A DNA stretch of 64,000 bases from positions 9,636,012 to 9,700,011 of the forward strand of contig CM059623.1 of NCBI GenBank assembly GCA_030435675.1, given 5' to 3'. The position numbers and the translations under genes are program-made. The notes beneath the pieces are model-generated. The model made no database searches. It worked only from the letters and a program-made list of their open reading frames with translations, and had not been told where the DNA came from. The stretch comes from Steinernema hermaphroditum (lineage: Eukaryota > Nematoda > Chromadorea > Rhabditida > Steinernematidae). Of this stretch, positions 35,101 to 48,693 are shown piece after piece (the first letter of the stretch is position 1; the number at the start of each line of letters is the position of its first letter).

Positions 35101-36777
35101 AAGAGTAAATGATGGACTTAAGGTTCATGGTTGAAGTGAAAAACAAGCAAAAATAAAGCCAAAAATATTCCTGAAAAAAGAAATAAAACCGAGTTGTTTG
35201 CGGTAGCACACTTGCATCTTCAACTTATCGCACATTTGATTTCCAGCACTTTGCAGAAAATCACAAACTTGTCCCAATGTCTTTCTGTACAAGTTATAAT
35301 TTAAGTTGGTCATCATTGACTGTTTTCATGATTGGCCAGAAAAACGAAAATTGGAAATGCAGCAGTTTATATCTAACGATGTACATGGTTGAAAGCAGTC
35401 GTTGCCCATCAAACAGTTAACATCGTGCGGAAACAACGCATCAATTCCAATTTCGCAATATCAAGGTACCAGAAACTGTACTCACCAACGCGCCAATCCA
35501 TTTCACCCAGGCCTTCACGAAAATAGAGGATATTTATAACAGGCGACATTAATTGTGCGACATCCATCAAAGCCCACAGAAATAAAAAATGTTGCTAGAC
35601 ATACATACCTTTGGTTTACGTACCTTTCCAAGAAATTCCTAATTCCAAATGCTTTCCTCCTCAACCCTAGCTCTGGTACTTTCTAGCGATCCACATGACG
35701 ATTCACCCTGTTCCACTTCTTCATCTTCCTCATCTTTCACGCTTGTTCCTCTTAAGTAGCGAATGATTTGGTGATACGATGATTCAAAGAATTTTTTTTC
35801 AAATTCAGAGGAATCAAAGAAGATTTTTTATGCATTGTTTCTTCGCAAATCACTGATTCCTCTGACTAATTTGGTGAGAATTAATCGCTTGTAATGTAAA
35901 TGGTAAGACGCTAGCATTGAATTGAATAACGCTTTTGTTTTTCAATTCTTTAATCGAACTTGAATCTTCGAATGTTTGGCTGGGATTAGATGGACACCTT
36001 TTCTTCTTTGAGGAATGCAAAAATTTCTTATAGTGCTTCAATACTCGACTCTGGGTCAGTCTGAGCGAACGAAATGACCAGACAAGGAATGACAACCTTC
36101 ACTGCATATGTTGCAATAATGAAACCCGTCCGAAAAGGTCCTAAAAGAGGCTGAACCGGTGACTTTCCCTTTCAACACCTTCTTCAGTCCCGACGGCGTT
36201 TTATTGCCCCTATGCGCGATATCCCCTCCGCTCCTCTGTCCGCGATCAACAGCCTTTGTTTCAAATCGCTTTCTTCATGAAAGCTCGTGAAAAAGCCGAT
36301 CCGCTGCCAATCAATCGTCTGCGCGCCGACAGCTCGTCCCGTCGGCTCTTAGCCCTAGTCTCCCTCTCCCATCCGCTTCTCTATTTGGGAGTGCTTACAA
36401 GGCGGCCGTCTTGCAACAGTCGCGGAATGCGGTTTCTGACAATGAGCCGCGCGCGCGACCGCAGATGATCCCGCGGACGGGTTTTTCATCGCGGATCTGC
36501 TTGTGACTGATGACTTTTTATCATCGGCGACGAGTAGAACCCACGCGCGACAAGATTACCCGTTCGCCGGTGTCCTTTCTCTTCCGGCTTATCCCGTCCG
36601 TCCCCCCAGCGGTCAGCCCCTGGCCGATGGGGCTTATCAGTGATGAGAGTTGCGGTGGCGTGAAGAAGCGATTATTAGTTCACGCGGCTAATGAGTCGAG
36701 ATCCGGTTTACGATTCGCGTCCGATGATCAAAGCGGCCACTTAGAGTGTTGTTTTCAGGCCTTCGAAGGCTTCGAAC
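32109..36777. other. 4.7-kb intergenic region, no gene recognised
   Basis: ORFs at 33106-33387 and 33561-34103 (both minus) are hydrophobic or low in protein character and match nothing I know. The region around 33.6-33.8 kb contains repeated GAAATGACA/AATGACATTTG words. GC content rises near 36.2-36.7 kb just before the ZP gene, which may be its promoter. Confidence 0.5.
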
Positions 36778-39700
36778 ATGTTGCTGCATGCTCTTCTTTC
36801 TCTAGTTGTTCTGCTCACTGCCCAGCAGGTTGGTTTTTGCGTCTTCTTAAGATTTTGAGGACTCTTGAGACAGTCCTATTTACTCTTTTATACGTGCTAC
36901 TTCACTGTTCCTGTAGAGGTTGAATACTGTGAATGCTTTTTGTACTGACAGATAAGTATGTTCTATAGTGAATAGTGTCGAACGTCGCCCTTGAAATGGT
37001 TTTCGAATCCTTATATCGCCACGAATCATCAAACGCTCTTTTCCTTCCCCATGTTTTACCAATTTTCAAGTGTTCAGTTATGTTGTCCTCCAGAATTAAG
37101 GGCATTAGAACGTTATATAAATGTACAAGAGAGACAAGAATTGTATCGTAGGGAATCGATTCGGAATCCGACCAGAGCACAGCAGTCCCATTAGTTTTCC
37201 CTCCATAACATATCTGTTGGAGCTGATTTTAAATGATATGAACATATCAGTTTTTATTCGAGTAACTGTCCAAGGAAAGGTCTCTGAGTAGTGGCATTTT
37301 CTGAAAACGAGCTGGTATCACACTGCCAGGGCTGCTACCAATCCATATTCTCAATTCCCAGTTATCCAAATTCACTCATCTTTCAAATCAGGACATTTCA
37401 AATCAGTCCCTCATAGCTATACATCAGTTCCGTGTGTTTGCTTTGCTGTGCGAGTGCACCACTAAAATTGGATGTGAGTAAATGAAAGGTCACGATTCGC
37501 ATTCCGGTTTTCGGCTCAGATCCGGGTCAAACCACGTTCCACCTTTCTACTAGACGTGGATGCCGTTAATTTCGTTTATCCACTTGGCAGGTGTCCGCCT
37601 AGACAGAATTAAGAATATTTTTTTTTAATCCGAAATTGTAAATCATTACCGCATTAATTGCCTACAAAACGACTTATGAGAATCAGTGCAAGCACTTTAC
37701 CAAGATTCCATTGTCAATGGGCTCCTTTAAATTTTAACTCTTAAGGTCACCGCCAACAGTCAATACAATGGGTATAACGCGGTGCCCCGTCAGAACGTTT
37801 ACCACTACTACAGTCCCGCCGAAGCCTACAGCCCCTACTACAGCCAGGCTGCGCAACCTCCTCCCTTCGCCTACCCCAACGGCGGCTATCCCAGCATTCC
37901 GGTCAACGTGAAACGGCCCACCTACCGGGAACAGACGGCTCTTCTGCGTGACGAGGCCCCGGAACAGCAGCAGCGCATCATCAACAACGTGATCCGAATC
38001 GACGTCGCCCCCAACCAGGCACCTTCACAGTCGACCACACACGTCGCTCGGCCGAAGGCTGGAGTGCAGAGGATTACGGTAACGAAGGACTTTGACGTAG
38101 ACAAGCAGAATTTCGTGAGTCACCACCACCAGGCGAGTGAACAGGGCGCCAAGCTGGTGAGTTCGAGATCTGAAAGCAGTTTTGGAAAGTGAAAGTTCAG
38201 GTCAAGGTGAAGACGGTGGTCGCGGCGAACGCGTCGACTCTCCAGAACATGGACAGGGACCATTTTGTGCAGCAGCTAAATCAGGAGCTCGAGCAGACGA
38301 TTCCGATGGTGCTCGAAAGGATCGATCACATGGGAAAGGAAGAGCCGCTGAAGCAGCAGGTTGAAAAGGTGGGCAGAGCAGCAGTAAATAACAGAAATTC
38401 TCGAAAATTTACTCTGTTTTCGCTTCACAAACCCATTAAATTCAACTGAATTCTGCAGGTAATTACCGAGTCCATCTCCAAGAACATCATCCCGACCAAA
38501 CTGGACCAGGAGCTGACTCAAGAGGTCGAGAAGGACCTGGGCACGCACGTCGGCAACAAGAAGGCCGAGAAGAAGAAGCCCGAAGAGGAGGACAAGACCA
38601 TCGCGAAGGAGCTCGAGAAGGAGGTGGAGAAGGGCGTTTCCGAGAATTCGGACACCGACGACATCGCCAAGGAGCTTGAGAAGGCCATCGAAGAAGCGGA
38701 GCTTGAGCGCCTCGCTAAGACCAGCCCTCCTCCTCCGCCTCCTCCAATCGAGAACGCGCCTAGTACCGAAGAGGTCCTCGCGGCGGTTACGGTACCGTCT
38801 ACTTTAGGTTCTGAAGTGCCCGCGGCTGCTTCCACAGAAACCGCTACAGAATCCACCACTGAGGCTACTACTCAAGAAGCGACGACCACATCAGAATCTC
38901 AAAAGCCTACTACCGTAACCCAAGAATTCACCACTTCAACACCCGAAGTCGAAGTTCCCGGAAGCAGTATGGTGGCGGAGACCTCGGTAACCACCGCTTC
39001 CGCAGTGGACACTGAGGCGACTAGTGCTAAGTCCTTCCAGGAGGAGCCAGAAACAGAGAAGGTCACCGAGGAGTCTGTGGACTACTCTATGCAGCCGGAT
39101 ATGACAACGCCGCCAGTGGAGATCGACTACCACCTAGACGAAGACAACCTCAACAAGGCGTTGATCACGGGAAAACCGGCTTCGGCTACCGTAATCGTAA
39201 GTGAAGCCACCACACCAGAGAGCACCGCTTTGCCGGCCACTAGCACCGAAGCTCCTGCTTTTGTCACCGAAGCCACGACGGAAGAGCCGGCTACCGTAGT
39301 CTCCACCACTGAATCAGCTGCACTCCCTACTGAAACACAGGGACCACCCACGATGTCAGAAGCAACAGAAGCTCCCATTGAGGCCGCAGCAACGACGGAA
39401 AGCCCCGAAGAAGGCACATCGACGACGAAGGCGAAAGAAGAAGGCACCACGCAAGCGGAGCCGACTCTGTGGCCGAAGACAGAACCCACTTCGAAGGAGG
39501 AGGAAGAAGAGGAGGGAGGGGAGACCGAAGCACCGCTTCCGAAGACGGTCACTCGCGTCCGCCCGACGTCTTCCATCAAGGAGACGACGTCGACGAAGAA
39601 GATTTCGGAGTTGGTGACCGAAAAGGCGACGGAAACGACCGAACAACCAGAGGAGACTACATCCGCCCCCACTGAAGTGACCGAGGCTACGACAGCAGAA

Positions 39701-42700
39701 TCTGTTACCGAAACCCCTGAATTGCCCGCGTTCGTGACGGAAGCATCTGAGTCTACAACTTTGAAAGAAACGCCTGAGACCACAGAGGCCAGTATTTCCG
39801 AAGCCGGACTTGAAATCGCCACAGTATTTCCACAGTCGAGCACAGAAGCGCCAGAGCTGGAAGCTACAGACACGGCCACGACACTCGAATTCGAAGAAGT
39901 CGAAATGACAGCGGCAAGCAAAGAGACCGAATCCACGGCAGAGCCATCGAATGAAGAGGTCACGGCTGCTTCCGAAGAAGGAACTACCACCACGGAAAAT
40001 CCTACTGTATCGGCAGAGACTACAACCGAAGCCCCAGGCATAGAAACCACCGAGGCAGCAACGTCCACCATTTCCATGGAATCCTCCACAGAAGCGACAT
40101 CAGAGATTGCTTCGAGTGAGGCTCCTGAGGAGGTCGCGACCACTTTAGGTGAAACTGCTACCGAACCCACGCTTGTGACGGAACCATCTGAGTCTGCAAC
40201 TTCGAAAAAAACGCCCCAGACCACAGAGCCAGCAGCCATTACCGCTATTTTCTCGGAAGAAACCGGACTTGAAATCGCAACAGTACTTCCAACTCCAGCA
40301 GCCACAACAGTCGAGTCCGTAGAGACTACCAAAAGCAGCACAGTCCCAGAAGAAGAAGCTGAGACTACTGTAGCAACGGAAGCAGCGACTGAGGCACCGA
40401 CACTCGAAGAATCCACAGAAGCATCTAGGGAGCCTCGTACCGAGGCTGCAACACGAGAACCTTCTACCGTAACCCAGGAAACAACCAGCGAAACACCGGA
40501 AATCGAAGTTCCAGGAAGTAGTGGAGTGACAGAGGTAGTGACTGAGGCGCCACAACTCGAAAGATCCACCGGAATCGCCATCGTTTCCGAAGTCCCAATT
40601 CCCGAAATGGAAACAGAAGTATCGGAAGGCACTACGCCTTCCTTCGAGGAGGCAGAGGTGACGGCGGCGAGCAAGTCGGACACAGAAGCGCCAGAGCTGG
40701 AATCTACGGCAATGGCCACTACGCTCGAGTTCGAGGAAGTCGAAATGACAGCGGCAAGCAAAGAGACCGAATCCACGGCGGAGCCATCGAATGAAGAGGT
40801 CACGGCTACTTCCGAAGAAGGAACAACGGAAAATCCTATCGTATCGGCTGAGACTACAACTGAATCTACTCCTCTAACCGAAGTCACAGGCCTAGAAACC
40901 ACCGAAGGCTTCCCTTCTGAGGCAGCAACGTCCACTATTCCCATGGAATCCTCCACAGAAACGACATCAGAGAATGAGGCTCCTGAAGAGGTCGCGACCA
41001 CTTCAGAAGAATTAACCAGTACTACTGAAACTCCTACAGTATCAGTAGCAGCCACAACAGAAACAGCTGAATCGACGTCCATCGCCGAAACAGCCACTCA
41101 GGAAACCACAGAAGGTTCTACAGTATCCCAGGAGGCAACCATTTCCATAGAATCTTCCACAGTACCAATTGAAGAGGCCTCTGAAATTACTGAGAATCCT
41201 ACAGTAGCCTCCGAAGCGACTGCCTCCACCGAACCTTCAGAAATCGCTCCGGGAACAACGATCGCCGAAGGGGAAGAAACTGATGCAGAAACAGAATCCA
41301 CCGTCTCTGAAGAAGTCACAGAGCAGCCAAGCACTTTGTCCGAGACTCAGATTACAGAGGCGACCGAAGCCAGCACTCTACTCCTCGAAACCGAGTCAAC
41401 TCTGGTAATTTCTGAAGAAACCACCCAGCCTGCAACTCTCAAAACCGAGGCCACAGAGTCTAGCCATGTTCCTGAATTTCTCACAAAGGTCACTGAAGGA
41501 GAGGCAACCACAGAGCTTCCTCTTTCAAATCTGCCCTTCGACACTTTCGTCTTCGAAACGACAACTCCTTCCGGAGAAGAAGGAAGCCCGGCACCCGAAC
41601 TCTCCGTGACGCCTTCGGAAGAAGCGACCACTGAGGCGCCGGCCAATCGAACAACCGAAAAGGTCGAGGAGATCGTGCCGACAAAGGCCGTCGAGGCGAC
41701 GTCGGCCGAAGTCGAGGAGACAGAGAGGCCGACGGCCGAGCCGCCCGAGGTGATTGTGCCGTCGAAGGCTGTTGAGTACAAAAGTGCTGAGGAGACCACG
41801 CCGTTGGTGGAGGTGAGCGCTTTGGCTTAGGCTTGCACGACGCATCTCGATGATTGCCTTCGTATCTGTGTCCTTTTAGATCACCGAAGAGCCAACAACG
41901 ACTGAACTGGCAGAAACTGTAAGTTTTATAAAAATCTAGGAACCACAAATTGAACATGACAGTAAACGCTAGTAGTGAAATTGAATTGAAAACCGCCACA
42001 TATTGCCTCCAACAAAGAGTACTAACAGCGAGTTTAGAGTGCTTCCACCTCCACTGAAATAACCACTATTCCCGTTGAAGAGACAACAGCTATGGTGGAG
42101 GTGAGTGAGCAGAATTAGGCAGAGATTTAAAAAGGTCCTTTAGACGACCGAAATGCCCACAACTACAGAAGTTCCTGAAACTGTAAGTACGCATACAGTG
42201 CACAGATTTGGAAAAAGTTGATTTTCCTCTAGTTTATATTGCTGCTTATTTATTACTTGCTGCTTTCTGTTTACTTTTAAATTTTTTGGCCTTTTTGGCG
42301 AAACAAAGATCCCTTCGTCGACCCCACTATCCTTGAGAAGGAGACTTCCACACCGGATGTCAAATTGACTTTAGAGCTTGAGTGGAAAATCGGGTTTAGA
42401 GACCAAACGCCGAAATTCCCGAAACAGCAAAGATTACGTCTTGAATCACACTTGGTTCATTTTATTTGCTTCCGCTATCGTTTAGTTCTCTTTACGGGTT
42501 GTTTTCTCTTTTTTTAGTCATAACACCAAATACATCAAATCTTTAGATCGTTTATACCTCTACTGTGGCGTCTACAGTCAGTTTCCAGGAACCAGCAACC
42601 ACAGCCGTGGTAGGACTTAGCTTCTGGGATTAAGCTTTCAAAAAATGATTTTAGGCGACCGCAGAACAAACGACTGTGGAAGTTTCTGAGATCGTAAGAG

Positions 42701-45700
42701 TCCAATTTTACAGAGCTTGTTTTACTACTAGTTCCTGTTTTTCCTTATATTTCCTTTATCATATCACAGCACTATAGGTCTTTTGTTTAGGTCACCTCTA
42801 CTTCCACTGAAATAACCACAGTTGCAGTAGAGGAGACTAGCTCGGTCGTGGAAGTAAGGTCTTGATGTAGTGGTCCCATTGAAGAGATTTCTTTTTAGAC
42901 AACAGAAGCACTAACTACTTCGGAAATCCCTGAAATTGTAAGTGCAATAAAAGCGCATTAAGTATAAGATAATGTTAGGAAAAGGGGGAAAGTAAAGTTG
43001 CTATCCTAATGCGCAAAACATAAACAAGATAGGTGACGTTGTAGTCGTGAAAGAACAAAGTTTGACAGAAAGAGTAAAAGTACATAAGAACAAAAAAGTT
43101 ATTTCTTTGTCCAGGTCACAACGGAGAGCACGACGACCACCTCCACCACTACTACAACCACCACCACCACGGAGACGACCACGACGGTGCGTTATGATTG
43201 CAGAAATTGCTTGCAAAGGATCAAGTAGCAAAACGAAATTCGGCCACATTTTCCGCCTCGAACAATCCAATGGAACAATTCACTTACTCTGGCCCTAATG
43301 AACCCATTTCAGCCCGTTCCGACGACGACCGCCCGCCTCATCACCACAAAGCCCATCGTCCAACAAGGTAACTCAAATCAGACGTTAGAATTGCACAAGA
43401 ACACGCAAACAAACAAATTCGGGCTGTCCTGACGGTCCAGAGGCAAAACGCACACGCTTTCATTTTTATGGCCCGAGCTACTCGGCCGCCAATTTTTTGC
43501 GCTCCTCGCGTGGCCCTAGAGCGCGTAAACAACGTCCCTCCTGACATCATTCATCACAGGCGTGTGTCCCGTCGCGAATGACGTCGCCGATAAGAACAGA
43601 GCAGACGTCCTCTTCCTGGTGGACAGTTCGTCCAGCATCCCCCAGGAGCAGTTCCAGAGGGCGCTCAAACTCATCGCCGACACCGTGCAGCAGTTCAAAA
43701 ACATCGGACCGGATGGCACTCAGGTGAGTAGAACTCATAAAGTCCATGTGGCCTAAGAGGGCACAAGTGAAGCATAGGTGTGCTAGAGAGAATATTGACT
43801 AAACGGACTGCGTATGTCCTGGGCAATGCTTAATCATGATTCCGCCCTTTTTGGTTCCCCTGGGACTATGTTTTATTTCGCTCACCCTTAAACGTCGCCG
43901 GGAATCCAATCGGATTCAAACTGCGCCTTTTCCAAAGGAAATCCCTTCATCGAAAGTCCTTCCAGGTGTCCCTCGTGCAGTTCAACCGCGAGCCCTTCCT
44001 CGAGTTCTCGCTTCGGCGCCACAACTGCGTCACACAACTTCTGGACGACATCGCCGACACACCCTACATGAACGGCGTCAGCAACCTCGGAAACGCCATC
44101 GAGAAGGTCATGAACTATGGTTTCAGCAAACGACGAGTAAGACTGAGCGCTTGACACATGTCACCTTCCCCTTCTAGGGTGATCGACCCGACGCGCCAAA
44201 CGTGCTCATCCTGGTCAGCGATGGCGAGTCCCACGACAACGTCAAGGTTCCCATGAAGTTGATCGAAAAGGAGAACACGACCGTTCTGGTCATTTCCACT
44301 GTGGAAGCGCATCCTGAGGTGTTGAGAGAACTCGCCGGAAGTGACCTCGATAAGATGTTCCACCTGGGAGAGGCACTTGAGAAGCCTCTTCACGTTAGAC
44401 TGGCCGAGAAGATCCGAGAAGTCTCTGGGATTCCTCTAATCACCACCGAGGTCCCTGTCACAACGACTCCGGTGATTACGATAGCAGAAACGGAATCAGT
44501 TGCCTCAACAACGACTCCTCTGGGAGCCAATCCCTACGATGATCTGACTGTGGAGCAAGGAAAAACCGCTGGACAAGAAGAGGTGCCCAGTGCTCACGAA
44601 GAAGAACAAGCGACAGAGGAATCCAAGGCGCCTGAAACGACACAAGCAGCAACGGAAACAGCTAAGCCAGAGGAAGCCCAGCAAGAGGCTACGACCGAGG
44701 CTCCTGCCACGGAAGTTTCGGCTGGCGAGGAGGAAAGCACCACCCAAACTGCTTCCACCGAAGAAGCTCAAACGACACAAGAAAGCACTCCGGAGGCCAC
44801 TGAAGTAACCACCGAAGAAACATCTGCCACATCGGAGGCTCTGATCACCGAACAACCAGAAGCGTCGTCTACCGTCGCGGAGGAAGAAACTACAGTAGTT
44901 CCAACGGTTGCAGAAGAGGAAACGGCGCCTTTCGCTTCCGAATCGCCGAGGACAACGGAAAGCACCCTTGAGACGCAACCCGAAGAGCAGCCCACCAGTC
45001 TTCCCGAACAAACCAAGATTGCATCGTCGGAAACTCCAGAAATCGTCAGTCACTCGACCGTAGTCCCCACATCCTCTGGAAACTCGGAACTTCAAGTCAA
45101 GTGCCTTCCTTCCGGATTCAAGATGAACTTCGTCCTCCCTGGATCGTTCAATGGCGCCCTTGTGGTCAGAGGACATGCAGCCGACAACAACTGCAGAAAG
45201 AACGTGGAAGCCGACCCAAGTCAGAAGACGAGAAACGTGGAGTTCCAGCTCTTCGATGAGAAGTGTGGATTGAAGAAGATCGATTCGGTAAGTCCATCAC
45301 TCTCGGAGTCTCATCTCCTCCAGGTGGAACCGGCCGGCACCAACTTCTCAGCCGTCATCAACGTCCTCCACCACCGTTTCCTCGTCACCGACCAGGATCA
45401 CGGCTACCTCGTTCAGTGTTTTGTCGCCAAAGCCGAGGAGGATTCGGACCTGGAAACATATCTGAATGTCTCACCGTAAGGCACTTCTAAATGCCTGCAT
45501 TCAAACAGTTCCTTTAGTGACCTCGGATTCAGCGAGACCATCTCCCTTCAGTCCGTGCCGCCCACCTGCAACTACACCCTCAGGAGGGACTCTGTCAACG
45601 GACCCATAATGCAGAGCGGCATCATCGGACAAACGGTCTTCCACCGCTGGGAGTGCGACGGAGGCGAACGTAAGTGGCAACTTCGTCCTCTCCTCCAGAA

Positions 45701-46383
45701 GGAGCACTTCAGAGGCGAACGCGGCCTACGGTATCCAGATCCACGACTGTTTCGCCGGGAACGACGTCGAACATCAGTACCCCATCGTCGACAACAAAGG
45801 GTACTTCCCTAGCCTCTTGTCCCTAGAAAGTGCCATATTCTTCCAGCTGCATTTCTGATGTGAAACTGCTCTCTCCTGTGATGTACGCCGACCAGTCGCT
45901 TCTGGCCTACGCGCAGTCGAAGGTCTTCACTGTAGCCGACGTCGAAAGACTCCGATTTCACTGCAAAATGAGGCTTTGCACTCGCGATGGCGATGGATGC
46001 GAAGGGGTGACGGTAGGACTGATAATTGCTAATCCACTGGAATAACACAAACTCTACAGCCGCCTCAATGCGAGCAGACTGTCCAAGCAGATCTTCTGAC
46101 CCGACTAGCCCGGGATGAGGTGATGTCGGTGCAGCAGGCACTCACCTCCGATGTCGGCACTTCGATCGAGATCCGATCGGCGCAGCGAGAGTTCACCGTC
46201 GCCAGCGCTCCTCAGATCGTCTCTGAGGTGATGTTCACGCCCGAGTTCTTCCTCGGCGTCGTCATTTTGGCCACGCTACTCTTCATTGCTTTCGTCCTGA
46301 TTCCGCGTCTTTGCCGAAGAAGTTCCTTCAAAGAAGAAGTGGTGGATCTCGAATGCGGGTCCTCGACCGCTTCTTCGAACTAG
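36778..46383 (+). CDS. Giant mucin-like vWA and ZP domain transmembrane protein (cuticlin-like)
   Basis: Likely apical extracellular-matrix or cuticle protein. Twenty-one exons give about 2,260 residues. Order: signal peptide exon 36778-36828 (MLLHALLSLVVLLTA); Tyr/Pro/Gln-rich exon 37746-38156; 38201-38368; a 3,354-nt exon 38459-41812 of Thr/Ser/Glu mucin-like sequence; small exons 41880-43367; vWA domain from 43560 with MIDAS motif DSSSS and VSDGES; more Thr/Glu-rich sequence; ZP domain 45088-46080 with its spaced cysteines (VKCLPSGFK, GIQIHDCF, KMRLC). An RLAR site after the ZP domain could be cut by a furin-like protease. A single membrane helix (FFLGVVILATLLFIAFVLIP) and a short tail end the protein. 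AATAAA is at 46473. I do not assign a named orthologue. Confidence 0.88.
39838..40990 (+). repeat. Internal duplication in the mucin exon (841-bp offset)
   Basis: 39838-39984 and 40679-40825 are nearly identical (both encode EFEEVEMTAASKETESTAEP). Similarity continues more weakly into 40160 and 40990. It lies in the Thr/Glu-rich exon of the ZP gene. Confidence 0.8.
41749..42937 (+). repeat. Tandem array of paired 63-nt and 39-nt exons
   Basis: Exons 41880-41918 (39 nt), 42038-42100 (63), 42144-42182 (39), 42547-42609 (63), 42655-42693 (39), 42791-42853 (63) and 42899-42937 (39) alternate in size. All have phase-0 borders. The last 63 or so nt of the preceding large exon end in EETTPLVE, which matches EETTAMVE of the next 63-nt exon, so there are four units. 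The intron inside each of the three later pairs is 43-45 nt. Confidence 0.85.
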
Positions 46384-46472
46384 ATACAGTTGTAGGAACT
46401 CGTTTTGTCTTTCGATTCAAGTGCAATTTCCATGAGAAGTCTATTGTGTACATATGGTCTTAGGTATGCGAA

Positions 46473-46478
46473 AATAAA
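46473..46478 (+). terminator. Poly(A) signal of the ZP gene
   Basis: AATAAA 90 bp after the stop codon of the vWA/ZP gene. Confidence 0.6.
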
Positions 46479-46719
46479 ATATTTCTAACATGGTTGATCA
46501 CAGCAATCATTTCTGCACAAAATTTCTTGGTGTGACTTTCAGCACTAAGCCTAACGAAACAAACCTTATCCTCACTTCAAACTACGGATTACACGCTACA
46601 GCTGCCTCTCCCTCAAAAGCGTTCTCCAACCGCACTCATTGAATAACTCACCTATAGCCCTAATATTGACATAATATAATGATGAGTAGTTCATATAAAA
46701 AAAACGTTGTTAAGAAATG

Positions 46720-48464
46720 CTAGTAACCTGTGCAGAATAAGCCGCGCTTCACCATCTTCTCGTAACTCGGCGCGACTTTCAACGGCTTCTGCTGCAGCGT
46801 GTCGTATGCTAGAGTGAATAGCGATCGAGGCTCAAAGGGGTTGTAATATCGTCCCATGCGGAGCTCATTTGTCGACCGATGCATTTCGCAAAATACAGCG
46901 TCGCCTCGAGCGTTCACATCGTGGAACACATTTGATCCAAATTCGATAAGCTGCTTCGCGTTTGTCTGCAAGTACCATGTTGCACAGTCAAGATGATGAC
47001 TAAACAACTTACGTTGTACTGGATGGGTTGATATGTGAACGACTTCAGATTCAAGACGTAACTCGTGAACGTCGGAATCAAGAAGTAGTTGCTGTAGAAA
47101 CGATAGAGCCAGAAGTAGAGTCGCATGAACCAGGTTAGCGGACGTCCTCCATATCGGCGGAACGGCTGACCGATGAAGTTGAAAGTGAATTCGAATATAG
47201 ATTCGATGCCTTTGCGCCACCAGGTTTCTTCAGCGGGATCGATGAAGGAGAGCCAGGCGAAATTGCCTCGCTGCGCCACCATATTCACGCTCTCAATTTC
47301 GTGGTGTCCATCTGAGCCCCTGAAACGAAACAAAGATTGCAAGAATACTCAATTCAGAATTACATTACGGTCGTTTCCTGAATGGCTGGAGTGAACTTCG
47401 TTTGCCCGTCATCATCCTTGGAGAATTGGATAACACCAAGGAACCTTTCTTCGAAATGGAAATGATCTGAACATTCCCTAAATAAGAACATAAATAACGA
47501 GGAGGAGATGACTTGGACATACTTGCACAGCAAGAAGTATATTCCATCGTCAGTGATCATTGGACTCCCATCAAGCCAAACGGTCAAGTCATCGTCCGCC
47601 GTGCATACTATGTCGTTCACAATGGCTAGTTCCTTGTTGATGTTTCGAGTGGGAAATCGAGCGCTCTTCGTGGGGTCAGCAGCCAAAAGGAGGCTAAAGA
47701 TCGGAGTGCTGTTGTAATCAGTGTAATTTCCCATAACAACAATATATCCAGTTCCCATATCTCCGCAACCTGCAATTACAACAAGAACATATGAGCGAAT
47801 AAATTTGACCATTACCGATTCGAAGGTCATTCACACTGCCAACGGCGACTGTCCTCGTCAATGTACATGACGCAAACTTTCTTTTTCGGTCAAATGTCAC
47901 CAAATGCTGACTCAGCGTGTGATCGTCAAGCGAGTGCACCACAAAAACGGCCGTTCTCCCTTCGTCCAACACGTAGAAATCGACGACTTCGTCCCTTTCT
48001 TCTGGTTGTATCTCCAATTTGAAACAAGTACTCTGAATGCAAACCATAAAAGTGAAAATTCTGAGCTTCCGTTACCTTGTGTAGGAGAAAATCGTACTCA
48101 AAGACCACATGTGTCCTTCGCCAAGCTCTCTCATCATCTCCTTCCTCAAAGGCCACTGAGAAGTCAGTCCCAGTGGCGTAGATGAACTAAAAAACGAAAT
48201 TAATAATGCCAAAAGTGAGGAAACGCACCCTTCCTTTGGCAGAAACACAGAAGGCGAACGTCCGTGTCGGGTACTCGTCGAAGATTGCACCGCTATAGAG
48301 CTCCTTGTACTTCACCATCGTCACCACCGATCGCGGGGTTCTGAAGCACTGAAATGAGAGATATTCTCAGCGATGCACAGACGAGACATGCAATGTAGAC
48401 ATTCTCCTACTCAAACCAGACGCAACTGCTTCAGATTAGGACCTCTTCCTATTTGACTTGGCAT
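46720..48464 (-). CDS. Unrecognised protein with aromatic-rich C-terminal half
   Basis: Eight exons (48417-48464, 48229-48348, 48076-48186, 47816-48032, 47523-47769, 47364-47477, 47013-47319, 46720-46965) join in phase into 469 residues. The ATG at 48464 is my choice; the frame remains open further upstream without another ATG. The N-terminal half has repeated beta-strand-like units (YATGTDFSVAFEEGDDE, VVDFYVLDEGRTAVFVV) that could form a propeller. The C-terminal half contains a tryptophan- and tyrosine-rich stretch (WFMRLYFWLYRFYSNYFLIP). No signal peptide is seen. No family is recognised. Its 5' end faces the coiled-coil gene across 230 bp, a possible shared promoter. Confidence 0.7.
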
Positions 48465-48693
48465 TTGGCATTCCCGAAATCTCTGTAATCCGGATGAGAG
48501 CAAAATGCGGATTCCCTTCAGGGAACGGGTAAATGCCCAGAAGACTTCAGTTAAGGGATATCGTTGCGAGAATTCTATGTTCAGCGTGCTTTGTTACAGT
48601 AACATCCGTTTTTAACATAAGCATCGCTTATCCTCCTCCACTTGACCGTATAAGATATACGTGAACACGATAACGTGAAATCATTACCTAGTC

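Noticed and set aside
39127..41097. 656-residue ORF on the minus strand across the mucin exon
   Set aside because: It is a shadow of the Thr/Ser/Glu-rich plus-strand exon: the codons used there rarely give stops on the other strand. The product is Val/Ser-rich low complexity with no splice context.
43115..43186. Thr-rich ACC/ACG tract as a microsatellite
   Set aside because: It is an in-frame 72-nt exon of the ZP gene with proper splice sites, continuing the Thr-rich stalk.
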